From contig VXOR01000022.1 of NCBI GenBank assembly GCA_009840005.1, positions 7,223-71,222 of the forward strand: 64,000 nucleotides of DNA, given 5' to 3'. The position numbers and the translations under genes were made by a program. Positions within the stretch are counted from its first letter, which is position 1, and each line of letters starts with the position of its first letter. Origin of the DNA: Gemmatimonadota bacterium. GTDB taxonomy: Bacteria > Latescibacterota > UBA2968 > UBA8231. The notes below the pieces were generated by a model. That model did not search any database and was not told the DNA's origin. It worked only from the letters and a program-made list of their open reading frames with translations. Below are positions 25,065-32,798 of the stretch, one piece after another.

Positions 25065-25814
25065 ATGTCCGAATGGTTTAAAAACGAAGACTTCTGGACG
25101 GAAATGTACCCCTATATGTTCCCGAAAGAGCGACTTCAATCTGCGGAAGAGCAAGTCGATAAGATTCTTTCGCTGGTGGAGTTCAGCGGGACACATATCC
25201 TCGATCTGTGCTGCGGCCCCGGCCGACATGCCACGATCTTGGCCGAGCGAGGATTTTCCGTAACAGGAGTTGATTCTACAGCGTTCCTACTGCAAAAAGC
25301 TAGGGGGCGGGCAAACGAGCGGAAATTAGACGTTGAGTTTGTGCAAGAGGACATGCGTCGTTTTGTGCGATCCGCGTCGTATGACTTGGTGCTCAACATG
25401 TTTACGTCCTTCGGCTATTTCGATGACAAGGACGAGGATCTGCGAGTGCTCAGCAATATTTACGAGAGTCTCAGACCTGGGGGAGTCCTCGTAATGGATC
25501 TGATGGGTAAAGAGTGGTTGGCCAAGGTGTTCGCCGCGACCTCCTCGGAGGTGCATCCCGACGGGACATTGCTCGTTCAACGTCGCGAGATCTTCGACGA
25601 TTGGACGAGGATTCGCAACGAGTGGCTCCTGATTCGGGATGAGCAGGTGAGATCGTTCAAGTTCCACCACACGTTGTACTCTGGCCAGGAACTGAAGGAT
25701 CGTCTCTTGCAAGTTGGATTTAGTAATACGCAGCTATATGGGGATTTGGACGGCAGTGCGTATGGGACTAGCGCAAAGCGGCTGATTGCTCTTGCGCGCA
25801 AAGAGGCACCGTGA
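25065..25814 (+). CDS. Class I SAM-dependent methyltransferase
   Basis: 249 residues. Motif I is HILDLCCGPGRHA (about residues 44-56), followed by VTGVDST (motif II), FVQEDMRRF (motif III) and YDLVLNMFTSFGYFDD (motif IV). A post-motif LRPGGVLVMDLMG completes the Rossmann-like methyltransferase core. The C-terminal half (RNEWLLIRDEQVRSFKFHHTLYSGQELKDRLLQVGF) is typical of small-molecule methyltransferases. The acceptor is unknown. It is 58 bases upstream of an enolase-superfamily dehydratase gene on the same strand. Confidence 0.9.
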   Translation: MSEWFKNEDFWTEMYPYMFPKERLQSAEEQVDKILSLVEFSGTHILDLCCGPGRHATILAERGFSVTGVDSTAFLLQKARGRANERKLDVEFVQEDMRRFVRSASYDLVLNMFTSFGYFDDKDEDLRVLSNIYESLRPGGVLVMDLMGKEWLAKVFAATSSEVHPDGTLLVQRREIFDDWTRIRNEWLLIRDEQVRSFKFHHTLYSGQELKDRLLQVGFSNTQLYGDLDGSAYGTSAKRLIALARKEAP

Positions 25815-25872
25815 ACCACCGGCATTTTGGGCAGACTTCATTTAACACGTCCGTGTCCAGCAAAGGAAAAAA

Positions 25873-27018
25873 ATGAAAATAACCAAGGTAGAAACAATCC
25901 GCGTGGCAGACCGAAGCCAGAGTTATGGTTGCGGAATCTGGGTGCAGATTTACACAGACGAAGGGCATGTTGGGCTTGGCGAGACTTGGTACGGGCCGAT
26001 GGCGGTAGAAGGCGCGGTGCACGAGTTATTCGCGCCCATGCTGATAGGCCGCAACCCTTTGAATATCGAGAACCACTGGTACAATATGTTCCGCCTTGCC
26101 GATCACTGGGGATACGGCGGCGCGGAGACTCGCGCCATATCCGCGCTAGACATCGCGCTCTGGGACATCGCCGGGCAAGCGTCGGGCCGACCTATATATG
26201 AAATGCTCGGCGGTGCCTGCCGAGACAGAATCCGCGTTTACAATACGGGCGGCGGCCCTGATCCCGTGTCTCATGCGACAGAGCTTCTTGATCGTGGGAT
26301 CAAGCACATGAAACTCGGCGCGTTTCCCGATGCGCATGAGGGCGATGGGTACTACGTCTCTGACGAAGAAATCGAGGCGATGATAGACCCGATACGCAGA
26401 ATTCACGAGGCTGTTGGCAATCGCATGAGCATTGCTATAGATGGGCACGGATTCTGGAGTCTGCACAACGCTATACGGGTGGCGAAGGCTTTGGAGCCGT
26501 ACAACATACTTTGGCTTGAGGAGATGCTTTCGCCGCGCAACGTTGACGCTCATCTATCTCTGGTGCGGGAGGCGAAGTTTCCGGTCTGTCTGGCCGAGCG
26601 GTTTGTGACGCGCTACCAGTTCCGCGAATTCATCGAGAAGGGCGCGGTGGAAATCCTGATGCCCGACCTTATCTGGACGGGCGGCATATCAGAGACGAAG
26701 AAAATTGCGATTCTGGGGGAGACGTATCAGCTTCCGGTATGTCCCCACGACTGCTCAGGGCCTGTAAACGTGTTTGCGTGCGCCCATATCTGCATGAACG
26801 TGCCGAACGCAATGCTGATGGAGACGATTCGGCAGTTTTACGAAGGCTGGTACGGGGAGTTTGTGACGACGAATATAAACATACAGGACGGGCATCTGCT
26901 AGCGCCCGAAGGCCCCGGCCTAGGAACGAGTCTGCGCCCCGAGGTGCGCGAGCGTCCCGACGCAAAGATAGTGGTCAGCGACAAGACTGAGGGACATTAC
27001 CTAGGGTGGAAGCAATAG
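25873..27018 (+). CDS. Mandelate racemase / muconate lactonizing enzyme family (acid-sugar dehydratase-like)
   Basis: 381 residues of the enolase superfamily. The N-terminal capping domain precedes a barrel whose metal ligands appear as IAIDGHGFW (Asp, about 190), LWLEEM (Glu, about 216) and CLAERF (Glu, about 242). CPHDCSGPV near 294 supplies the general-base histidine. HMKLG near 148 fits the first catalytic lysine region. These positions suggest a sugar-acid dehydratase rather than a racemase. AGGAAA precedes the ATG. It is followed 14 bases later by an ACT-domain gene. Confidence 0.9.
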   Translation: MKITKVETIRVADRSQSYGCGIWVQIYTDEGHVGLGETWYGPMAVEGAVHELFAPMLIGRNPLNIENHWYNMFRLADHWGYGGAETRAISALDIALWDIAGQASGRPIYEMLGGACRDRIRVYNTGGGPDPVSHATELLDRGIKHMKLGAFPDAHEGDGYYVSDEEIEAMIDPIRRIHEAVGNRMSIAIDGHGFWSLHNAIRVAKALEPYNILWLEEMLSPRNVDAHLSLVREAKFPVCLAERFVTRYQFREFIEKGAVEILMPDLIWTGGISETKKIAILGETYQLPVCPHDCSGPVNVFACAHICMNVPNAMLMETIRQFYEGWYGEFVTTNINIQDGHLLAPEGPGLGTSLRPEVRERPDAKIVVSDKTEGHYLGWKQ

Positions 27019-27032
27019 CTACGAAAAATTAG

Positions 27033-27440
27033 ATGGAACAGCACTTTTCGATCAAAGTTCTGTCCGGAATTTATTCAATTTTAAAGGTCAAAGACCGTCC
27101 CGGATTGCCAGAGATAGTTAATAGAACTGGAAATAGTTTTTTCTCATTAATACGCCTAAAAGGAGAGTGGACGATCATTTGTGAAAGTGGGGGAATGCCC
27201 GATGACTCCCTGGTGGTCGAAAGTTCACATGGATGGCGGGTTTTCCTCATCGACGAGCCTTTGACGTTCGACATGATCGGGGTGATCTATAGGACCACCG
27301 AGATTCTCAAAGACGTCGGCATAAGTGTCATGGCAATTTCCGCATTCACTACCGATGTTTTCTTGGTTAGTGAAGATGACTTACAACCTTCACTAAGAGC
27401 ACTGCAAGCCGGGGGATTTTCAGTACCTGATTTATCGTAG
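27033..27440 (+). CDS. ACT-domain protein (CASTOR/ACT_7-like)
   Basis: 135 residues. The segment SHGWRVFLIDEPLTFDMIGVIYRTTEILKDVGISVMAISAFTTDVFLV (about 66-112) is characteristic of the double-ACT, CASTOR-type small proteins of bacteria. These bind amino acids or similar small ligands and usually act as sensors. No other domain is attached. The gene follows the dehydratase closely and may regulate it or simply be a neighbour. Confidence 0.8.
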   Translation: MEQHFSIKVLSGIYSILKVKDRPGLPEIVNRTGNSFFSLIRLKGEWTIICESGGMPDDSLVVESSHGWRVFLIDEPLTFDMIGVIYRTTEILKDVGISVMAISAFTTDVFLVSEDDLQPSLRALQAGGFSVPDLS

Positions 27441-27518
27441 TCCTTCTGAATGTACACAAGAAAATTTTGACAAACTGAGGCTGCGTAACAATAGGCACCG
27501 AAAGGAACACCAGCCGCA

Positions 27519-27749
27519 ATGGCAGACTTTTACACAATTGAGCAGCGGGACGGGCGTTGGTGGTTCATCGCGCCGGACGGCGCACCGTTCTGGTCCATCG
27601 GCATGAACCATATCGACTCGGCTGCGTTAGGGTACGGCCGGCGTCGTAGATTTCGAAACTCATCGGGTTCGCCCGAGGACATGAAAGCCGTTCTCTTCGA
27701 TCTGTATGAGACGCTGGTGACTGGCCAATATGGGCGACTTGGTTTTTAG
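27519..27749 (+). pseudogene. Chimera of two gene starts: agarase-like N terminus joined to HAD-hydrolase N terminus
   Basis: Residues 1-35 (FYTIEQRDGRWWFIAPDGAPFWSIGMNHID) look like the first strand region of beta-agarase-like glycosidases. From 27681 the same frame reads MKAVLFDLYETLVTG, the nucleophile motif that begins haloacid-dehalogenase-type hydrolases (D-x-Y-x-T). A stop follows after only 22 codons. Neither domain is complete, so this is debris from two genes joined by deletion rather than a working 76-residue protein. Confidence 0.6.
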
Positions 27750-27855
27750 AGCGGTGGCCGAGCTGGCGAATGTCGGAAGTTGAGCCAGCAGCGGCGACTT
27801 GCAAGCGACGCCGAGATCCAAGCGACTTGGTTCGGCTCATTCAAGAGATGTGACG

Positions 27856-28332
27856 ATGCCACTGGAGATACTGATTGGAATAGGATTCGCCGCTTTGGTG
27901 GTACTTGGGTTGGCTTTGCGGAAGCTGGTCGAGTGGATCAGCTTTCCGTGTCAGTTCTGCGAGGCAAAAGTTCGTCCTTTTCACAAGGTCGATACAGAAA
28001 CACAGGAAGTAATTCTGAGGTATTTCCGCGACCATGAACGACGGGAGGCCCCCCGGAAGGGGCTGTTCGTTTGCCTAAACTGCAAAACTGTTCACGATGA
28101 CTTCTCCGGCGAGAAGCAATCGTGGGATAGCGACAGATTTGGTGGCGTTACCTTCTGTAAAGTGTGCCACGCGACCATGTACGGCTGCAATCCCAAAAAC
28201 GATAACATCAAATGTTCTCGGTGTGAGACGTCATATGTCTGGCAAGTACACGAGCCATCCGGATTTAGATTCCTCATGCCCCCAAAAGGCACGGCGGTTC
28301 TCAGATCCAGCAGGGGCTACGTTGACGCGTAG
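27856..28332 (+). CDS. Membrane-anchored zinc-ribbon protein, function unknown
   Basis: 158 residues from the ATG at 27856. Residues 2-22 form one transmembrane segment (LEILIGIGFAALVVLGLAL). The rest is rich in cysteine pairs: CQFC (about 32), CLNC (about 75), CKVC with a further CGC-like cysteine (about 104-112) and CSRC (about 122). This gives two probable zinc-binding ribbons on the cytoplasmic side. I do not recognise the family. It stands between gene debris and an attC-like hairpin. Confidence 0.6.
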   Translation: MPLEILIGIGFAALVVLGLALRKLVEWISFPCQFCEAKVRPFHKVDTETQEVILRYFRDHERREAPRKGLFVCLNCKTVHDDFSGEKQSWDSDRFGGVTFCKVCHATMYGCNPKNDNIKCSRCETSYVWQVHEPSGFRFLMPPKGTAVLRSSRGYVDA

Positions 28333-28359
28333 AGTAGCGTCAACGCAGGCCCACATCTT

Positions 28360-28425
28360 CTAACAACTCGTTTGCCGCTGCGACTGGCCTGTCGTGCAAT
28401 GGGCAAACGGACAACAATCAATTAG
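28360..28425 (+). other. attC-like imperfect hairpin
   Basis: The segment starts taacaactcg, the usual left end of integron attC sites. It has an imperfect stem pairing cgtttgcc (28369-28376) with ggcaaacg (28402-28409), with bulged bases inside. The right-hand end expected for attC (a GTTRRRY core complementary to the left) is missing. It may be a decayed cassette boundary after the zinc-ribbon gene. Confidence 0.25.
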
Positions 28426-28427
28426 TA

Positions 28428-29366
28428 ATGCGGCCGAAATCCCCTCAAAATACTCACCCTGTCACCTCGCGGACTCAGGCGCAACTGAAGGATATAAAGA
28501 AAAAATTCCCATTCCGAGTCCTTACGTCTCAGGATTGGGAACACTGGACTACTAAAGGCTATATCATTATCAGACAAGCCGTGCCGACAGCGAATGTGGA
28601 ACGCCTTGTCGAGCTCTTGTGGGAATTTGATGAGAAAGACCCGAATAATCCCACGACTTGGTACGCTCCGCAACGGCGGGAACATAAAATGAAGGAACTC
28701 AACAATACCGGCATGCTGGAGATCTACAATCACCAGTATCTCTGGGATAATCGACAGGAGCCACGTGTGTACGATGCTTTTGTCGATATCTGGGACCGGG
28801 AGGATCTCTGGGTTACTATCGACCGCGCCAATCTCAATCCTCCAGAGCAGGTCTGCGGCAACTCAGACGGCTTCATTCATTGGGACGTGGATACGTCGGT
28901 CCGACCTCTACCGATCGGTGTGCAAGGCGTTTTAAGCCTACAGCAGCAGGAGGGGGATGTCGGGGGATTCCAGTGTGTTCCAGTCCTGTTTGAAAAGTTC
29001 GAGGAATGGGTCAAGACCCAGCCTGCGGACCGCGATTCTATGCATCCCGATATAACCGGATTATCCGTCGTGAATATCGAGATGGAAGCGGGCGATTTGC
29101 TCATTTTTAATAGCCTTCTCGCCCATGGCGTGCGTCCTAATCACTCAAAGGACCGAGTCCGCATGGCCCAGTATATTTCAATGCATCCGGCCGAAGAGGA
29201 TAATGAAGTCGAGCGGCAGGAACGCATCCGTCTCTGGCGTGAACAGGACCATCCTCAGCGCGATGCTTTTCCCGGTGACCCGCGTGAATGGGAGCGGAAG
29301 CATGCTGAGACCGCAACGCTCACCGAGCTTGGTGAGAAACTGCTCGGTTTAAAAAGCTGGCACTGA
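28428..29366 (+). CDS. Phytanoyl-CoA dioxygenase (PhyH) family protein
   Basis: 312 residues. The usual opening is LTSQDWEHWTTKGYIIIRQAVPTANVERL. Iron ligands are His151-x-Asp153 in GFIHWDVD and the distal histidine in NSLLAHGVRPN near residue 240, followed by the 2-oxoglutarate arginine in KDRVRMAQYI. GGFQCVPVLFEKF near 180 corresponds to the GGL-x-V-x-PGSH region of relatives, but the PGSH is replaced. Substrate unknown. The start is uncertain because an ATG at 28428 has no clear ribosome site and the first 30 residues are low in conservation. Confidence 0.85.
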   Translation: MRPKSPQNTHPVTSRTQAQLKDIKKKFPFRVLTSQDWEHWTTKGYIIIRQAVPTANVERLVELLWEFDEKDPNNPTTWYAPQRREHKMKELNNTGMLEIYNHQYLWDNRQEPRVYDAFVDIWDREDLWVTIDRANLNPPEQVCGNSDGFIHWDVDTSVRPLPIGVQGVLSLQQQEGDVGGFQCVPVLFEKFEEWVKTQPADRDSMHPDITGLSVVNIEMEAGDLLIFNSLLAHGVRPNHSKDRVRMAQYISMHPAEEDNEVERQERIRLWREQDHPQRDAFPGDPREWERKHAETATLTELGEKLLGLKSWH

Positions 29367-29367
29367 A

Positions 29368-31353
29368 TCAGGGCAATATGGCTTCTACTTTTACTTGGCC
29401 CTCGTCCCAAATCACCGTGCCTGTACCCATCTCAGTTAGCTCGACTACATCGCCGGGCACCTCCAATCTCAACGAGGTCATCTCGATGCCGCTGTAGGCG
29501 GCAACATACCTTTTGCCCCCTGGGCAGGCACAGAGCCATACCGGCCCCTTGTCGCAGGTGAGCGTGGCACCGCCGATGGAGACCTGTCCAGAAGCACTCT
29601 GGCGGGCGTAGGGCGACTCGTGCATGGGCCAGTCTAAGGAGCCGTCCTGCGTCCAACGCCGCTTTAGCGACCACTCGTACAGATCGACTTCAATGCCGAG
29701 TATGCGGTCGTCGCGCGCGTACTCCACGCGGAGCGGGCGCTCGCTACCCGCAGTATAGGTGGCGGGTGGGGCCGCCTCGTCGATGAGTGCGCCGGACGCT
29801 ACCTCGGCGGCAAAATCGGCACCGCTGGCGTAGGAAGTGCGCTCGGCCAGTTCGGCGTAGAAACCGCAGCGGGGCTGGCCTTGGTAAAAGGAGCCGGGTT
29901 TGGCCATTTCCCAGAACGTCTTGGCCGGTCCCGTATAGTTGTACATCTCTAGGGCCAGATGACCGCCCAGTTCGACCAAGCGGATGGGGGCACCGCCGCC
30001 CAGATCGGTCAGTTCGAGCGGCCAGACGGCCGTCCACAGGGCACCGCTGCCGACGACGACCACCTCGCCCCGGGGCACTGCTGCCGGCAGAGAATCTACT
30101 TTGTGCTGGCCGATCCAGATTTCATCGACCTGCCCGATCTCGGCCCACATGAGCACGGCTTTGGCACTGGTGCGTCGCGTCCAAGCGTCTAGGCCGCGCG
30201 GGGCGTAGAGGCCGATGGCGCGGCCCCGCTCGTGCACGCCGTAGAAGTGGCCCTCTTCGGGAACGACCTGTCCGGGCGCGCGCGACGGCGTCGTCTGGAA
30301 GCTGAGCCACTGGTCGTCGAGTACATAACGCGAAAAGAGCACGCCGCAGCGGTCGCCATCCGGGCGCTGGTACTGCACGTAAAATACGCTGGACTGCAGG
30401 GCGATAAAGATGACTTCCTGGGTCTTCAGTTCGCAGGAGGCCACGCCTAGAGAGAACGAGGGACTGTGATAAGTGCTCAGCACCACGGGCTCTTCGCCGT
30501 GGGCTGTTTCGTCTATTTGCTGCGGCACGTTGGGGCGCTGCAGCAAGTCGCCGATCCAGACGGGTACCTGCCCGCCATCCAACCACGCACGCACGTCATC
30601 GGCGTTAAAGGCGTTGGCGTTAAAGACGGCATGGCTATAGGCGCGGCTGAAGGGGCCGGCCCAGCAGCCGATGCCGGGGTGTACGTGCAACGCCGCGGAA
30701 AGGCCGAGGCGAGCGAGCATGGTGCGGGCGCGGATGCGGGTGTGTTCGTCTTCTGTCAGTTCGGCTAGGCGGCCCAGCACGCGCACGGCGACAGAGGCGT
30801 AGTTGGGGCTATTGTACTCGGCCGGCAGGCCGTAGGTATCTACATGCGCCATCCAGCGCACCAGTTTTTCCCGGCCGCGCTGGCCGATGTTATTATCGCC
30901 CAACAACTGGCCGCCGAGGCAGGAGTTGGCAATGTCCTTGAGGACGATGTTGGTATAAGCTAGGGCCACGTCGATGCGGGCGATTTCCTCCAAGCCCAGC
31001 GCGACGGCGCGGCGCATAGCCACGACCAAGTCCGGGGGCAGGGCGTCTGATGCTTTGCACAGCACGGGAATGCAGTAAAAAAGCACGAACTGCACGGCAT
31101 TGAGATCTTCAACGACTTCGTCTTCCAACTCCCAGCGAAAATTGCCCCGGTGCGGTTGGGTATCCCGCACCTCCTGGCAGGCGAGCACGGCGCGAAAGAT
31201 GGCGGCGGCTTCGGCGGGTGCACCGCTAGCTATCAGCTCGGAGGCCAGTTGTGCCGAGGGTACGGTGGAGTGAAAGATGCGCCCGCGCACCTGATGGATT
31301 ATCATGTGTGCTTGGGCGTCGTAATTTTCGGGCAGGACCGGCGGTGATGGCAA
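29368..31353 (-). CDS. Large protein of unknown function, possibly an alpha-toroid carbohydrate-active protein
   Basis: 661 residues from the TTG at 31353, which has GAGGA about 7 bases upstream; this also avoids overlap with the divergent gene. The N-terminal half is helical, with LPAEYNSPNYASVAVRVLGRLAEL near residue 205, a motif seen in alpha/alpha-toroid lyase-like proteins. The C-terminal half is beta-rich (YHSPSFSLGVAS, WTAVWPLEL, MTSLRLEVPGDV), like the sandwich domains of polysaccharide lyases. No signal peptide or certain catalytic residues are visible. It is divergent, 44 bases away, from an aldehyde dehydrogenase gene. Confidence 0.6.
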   Translation of the reverse strand: MPSPPVLPENYDAQAHMIIHQVRGRIFHSTVPSAQLASELIASGAPAEAAAIFRAVLACQEVRDTQPHRGNFRWELEDEVVEDLNAVQFVLFYCIPVLCKASDALPPDLVVAMRRAVALGLEEIARIDVALAYTNIVLKDIANSCLGGQLLGDNNIGQRGREKLVRWMAHVDTYGLPAEYNSPNYASVAVRVLGRLAELTEDEHTRIRARTMLARLGLSAALHVHPGIGCWAGPFSRAYSHAVFNANAFNADDVRAWLDGGQVPVWIGDLLQRPNVPQQIDETAHGEEPVVLSTYHSPSFSLGVASCELKTQEVIFIALQSSVFYVQYQRPDGDRCGVLFSRYVLDDQWLSFQTTPSRAPGQVVPEEGHFYGVHERGRAIGLYAPRGLDAWTRRTSAKAVLMWAEIGQVDEIWIGQHKVDSLPAAVPRGEVVVVGSGALWTAVWPLELTDLGGGAPIRLVELGGHLALEMYNYTGPAKTFWEMAKPGSFYQGQPRCGFYAELAERTSYASGADFAAEVASGALIDEAAPPATYTAGSERPLRVEYARDDRILGIEVDLYEWSLKRRWTQDGSLDWPMHESPYARQSASGQVSIGGATLTCDKGPVWLCACPGGKRYVAAYSGIEMTSLRLEVPGDVVELTEMGTGTVIWDEGQVKVEAILP

Positions 31354-31397
31354 GGTAGATTCCTCGGTGAAGTTGTGAGAATGGAAAGGAAGATGAA

Positions 31398-32786
31398 GTG
31401 AGTGTGAAAAAAAGTGATTTGCTGATCGGGGGCCAAATATGTCCCCCTGCATCTGGACAGTACTATTCTCTGTATAGCCCCGTAGATGGCACATTAGTCG
31501 CCGAAGTCGCCGATGCCAGTCGGGCCGATGTGGATCGGGCCGCGGCCGCTGCGCACGAAGCATTTTATGCCGAGTGGAAGTTCTGCGGCATTGAGCACAA
31601 ACGCGCGTTGTTCGCCAAGCTGAAAGAGGTGCTCTATGCCATGGCCGACGAACTGGCGGCCGCCAAGGTCCAGCCCCAAGGAGGGCCGGGCATCCCGCCG
31701 CTGGTAGAGCGCGTCATCGATTACTACGTGAGTAAACTAGACGACGGAGCGGGCACACTTATTGAGCACGGCGACCAAGGCACTAATTACGTATATAGGG
31801 AACCGCTGGGCGTCGTTGCGATCTTTGCCCCTTTCAACGGGCCGATGCTGGCCTCTCTTTTATCGGCCGTGCCGGCCCTCGTAGCCGGCAATACGGTCGT
31901 GCTTAAAGCGCCCGAACAAGAAGCACCCCAAGCGCTCAAGACCATGCAGGCATTCCACGAAGCCGGTTTCCCCGCCGGGGTGGTCAACGCGCTCAGCGGC
32001 AAGGGGCCCGAGGTGGGTCAGGCGCTCGTCGCGCACCCAGCTACGCGGCTGATCAGTTTTACCGGCAGCACGGCGACGGGTAAAAAGATCATGGCCGCGG
32101 CCGCCGAGGATCTCAAGCGAGTGCAGCTAAACTTAGGCAGCAAAACGGCACAGATCGTCCTGCCCGACGCCGACCTCGAAGCAGCGGCGACGGCGACCGT
32201 GGGATCGGCCTTCCCCGGGCAGGCGTGCTCGGCAATAAGTCGGGTTTTGTTGCACGAATCGCTGCGCGACGAATTTATCGCTTTGCTAAAAGAAAAGGCA
32301 CAGGCCGCAGGGCCCAGCATGTTGATCGACCAGGCAGCGGTAGAGCGGGTGGAACGCTACATCGAGATGGGTAAAGCACAGGGATCTCTGCTGTTTGGTG
32401 GCACACGTCCACCGGGAGACGAGTACGCCAAGGGTTGCTATTTTGAGCCCACGGCTTTTGCCTTTGCCAATCAGGCCGGTTCGGTTTGCCACGACGAAAT
32501 TTTCGGACCAGTTGTCTCCGTGCTGACGTTTGCCAGCGACGACGAGGCCCTAGCGTTGGCCAACGATACGGACTACGGACTGCTCGTTTCACTCTGGACG
32601 CAAGATTCTGAGCGGCAGCGCTATTTTGTGCGGCGATTGGAAGTGGGGATTGTCGCCATTAATAGCGCCAGTATGCTGAGTCATCGCACTCCCTGGGGTG
32701 GTTTTAAGCAAAGTGGCATTGGTCGGCGCTACGGCGAGATGGGTTTGGAGCCTTTTTTTGAATACAAAACAGTGTGGATTTCTTGA
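31398..32786 (+). CDS. Aldehyde dehydrogenase family protein with an atypical active site
   Basis: 462 residues of the ALDH superfamily. The cofactor and oxyanion asparagine lies in IFAPFNGPM near 137. FTGSTATGKKI near 218 is the NAD(P)-binding turn, and the catalytic cysteine is in FPGQACS (Cys277). The usual general-base glutamate of the ELGGK motif is replaced: the sequence is LNLGSK, with Asn245. Late motifs EIFGPV and PWGGFKQSG are normal. Aldehyde oxidation may be slow or CoA-linked, or the protein may do another reaction. GTG start with AAGGA upstream. It forms an operon with the following sulfatase and aldo/keto reductase genes. Confidence 0.88.
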   Translation: MSVKKSDLLIGGQICPPASGQYYSLYSPVDGTLVAEVADASRADVDRAAAAAHEAFYAEWKFCGIEHKRALFAKLKEVLYAMADELAAAKVQPQGGPGIPPLVERVIDYYVSKLDDGAGTLIEHGDQGTNYVYREPLGVVAIFAPFNGPMLASLLSAVPALVAGNTVVLKAPEQEAPQALKTMQAFHEAGFPAGVVNALSGKGPEVGQALVAHPATRLISFTGSTATGKKIMAAAAEDLKRVQLNLGSKTAQIVLPDADLEAAATATVGSAFPGQACSAISRVLLHESLRDEFIALLKEKAQAAGPSMLIDQAAVERVERYIEMGKAQGSLLFGGTRPPGDEYAKGCYFEPTAFAFANQAGSVCHDEIFGPVVSVLTFASDDEALALANDTDYGLLVSLWTQDSERQRYFVRRLEVGIVAINSASMLSHRTPWGGFKQSGIGRRYGEMGLEPFFEYKTVWIS

Positions 32787-32798
32787 AGAGGAATTGAT

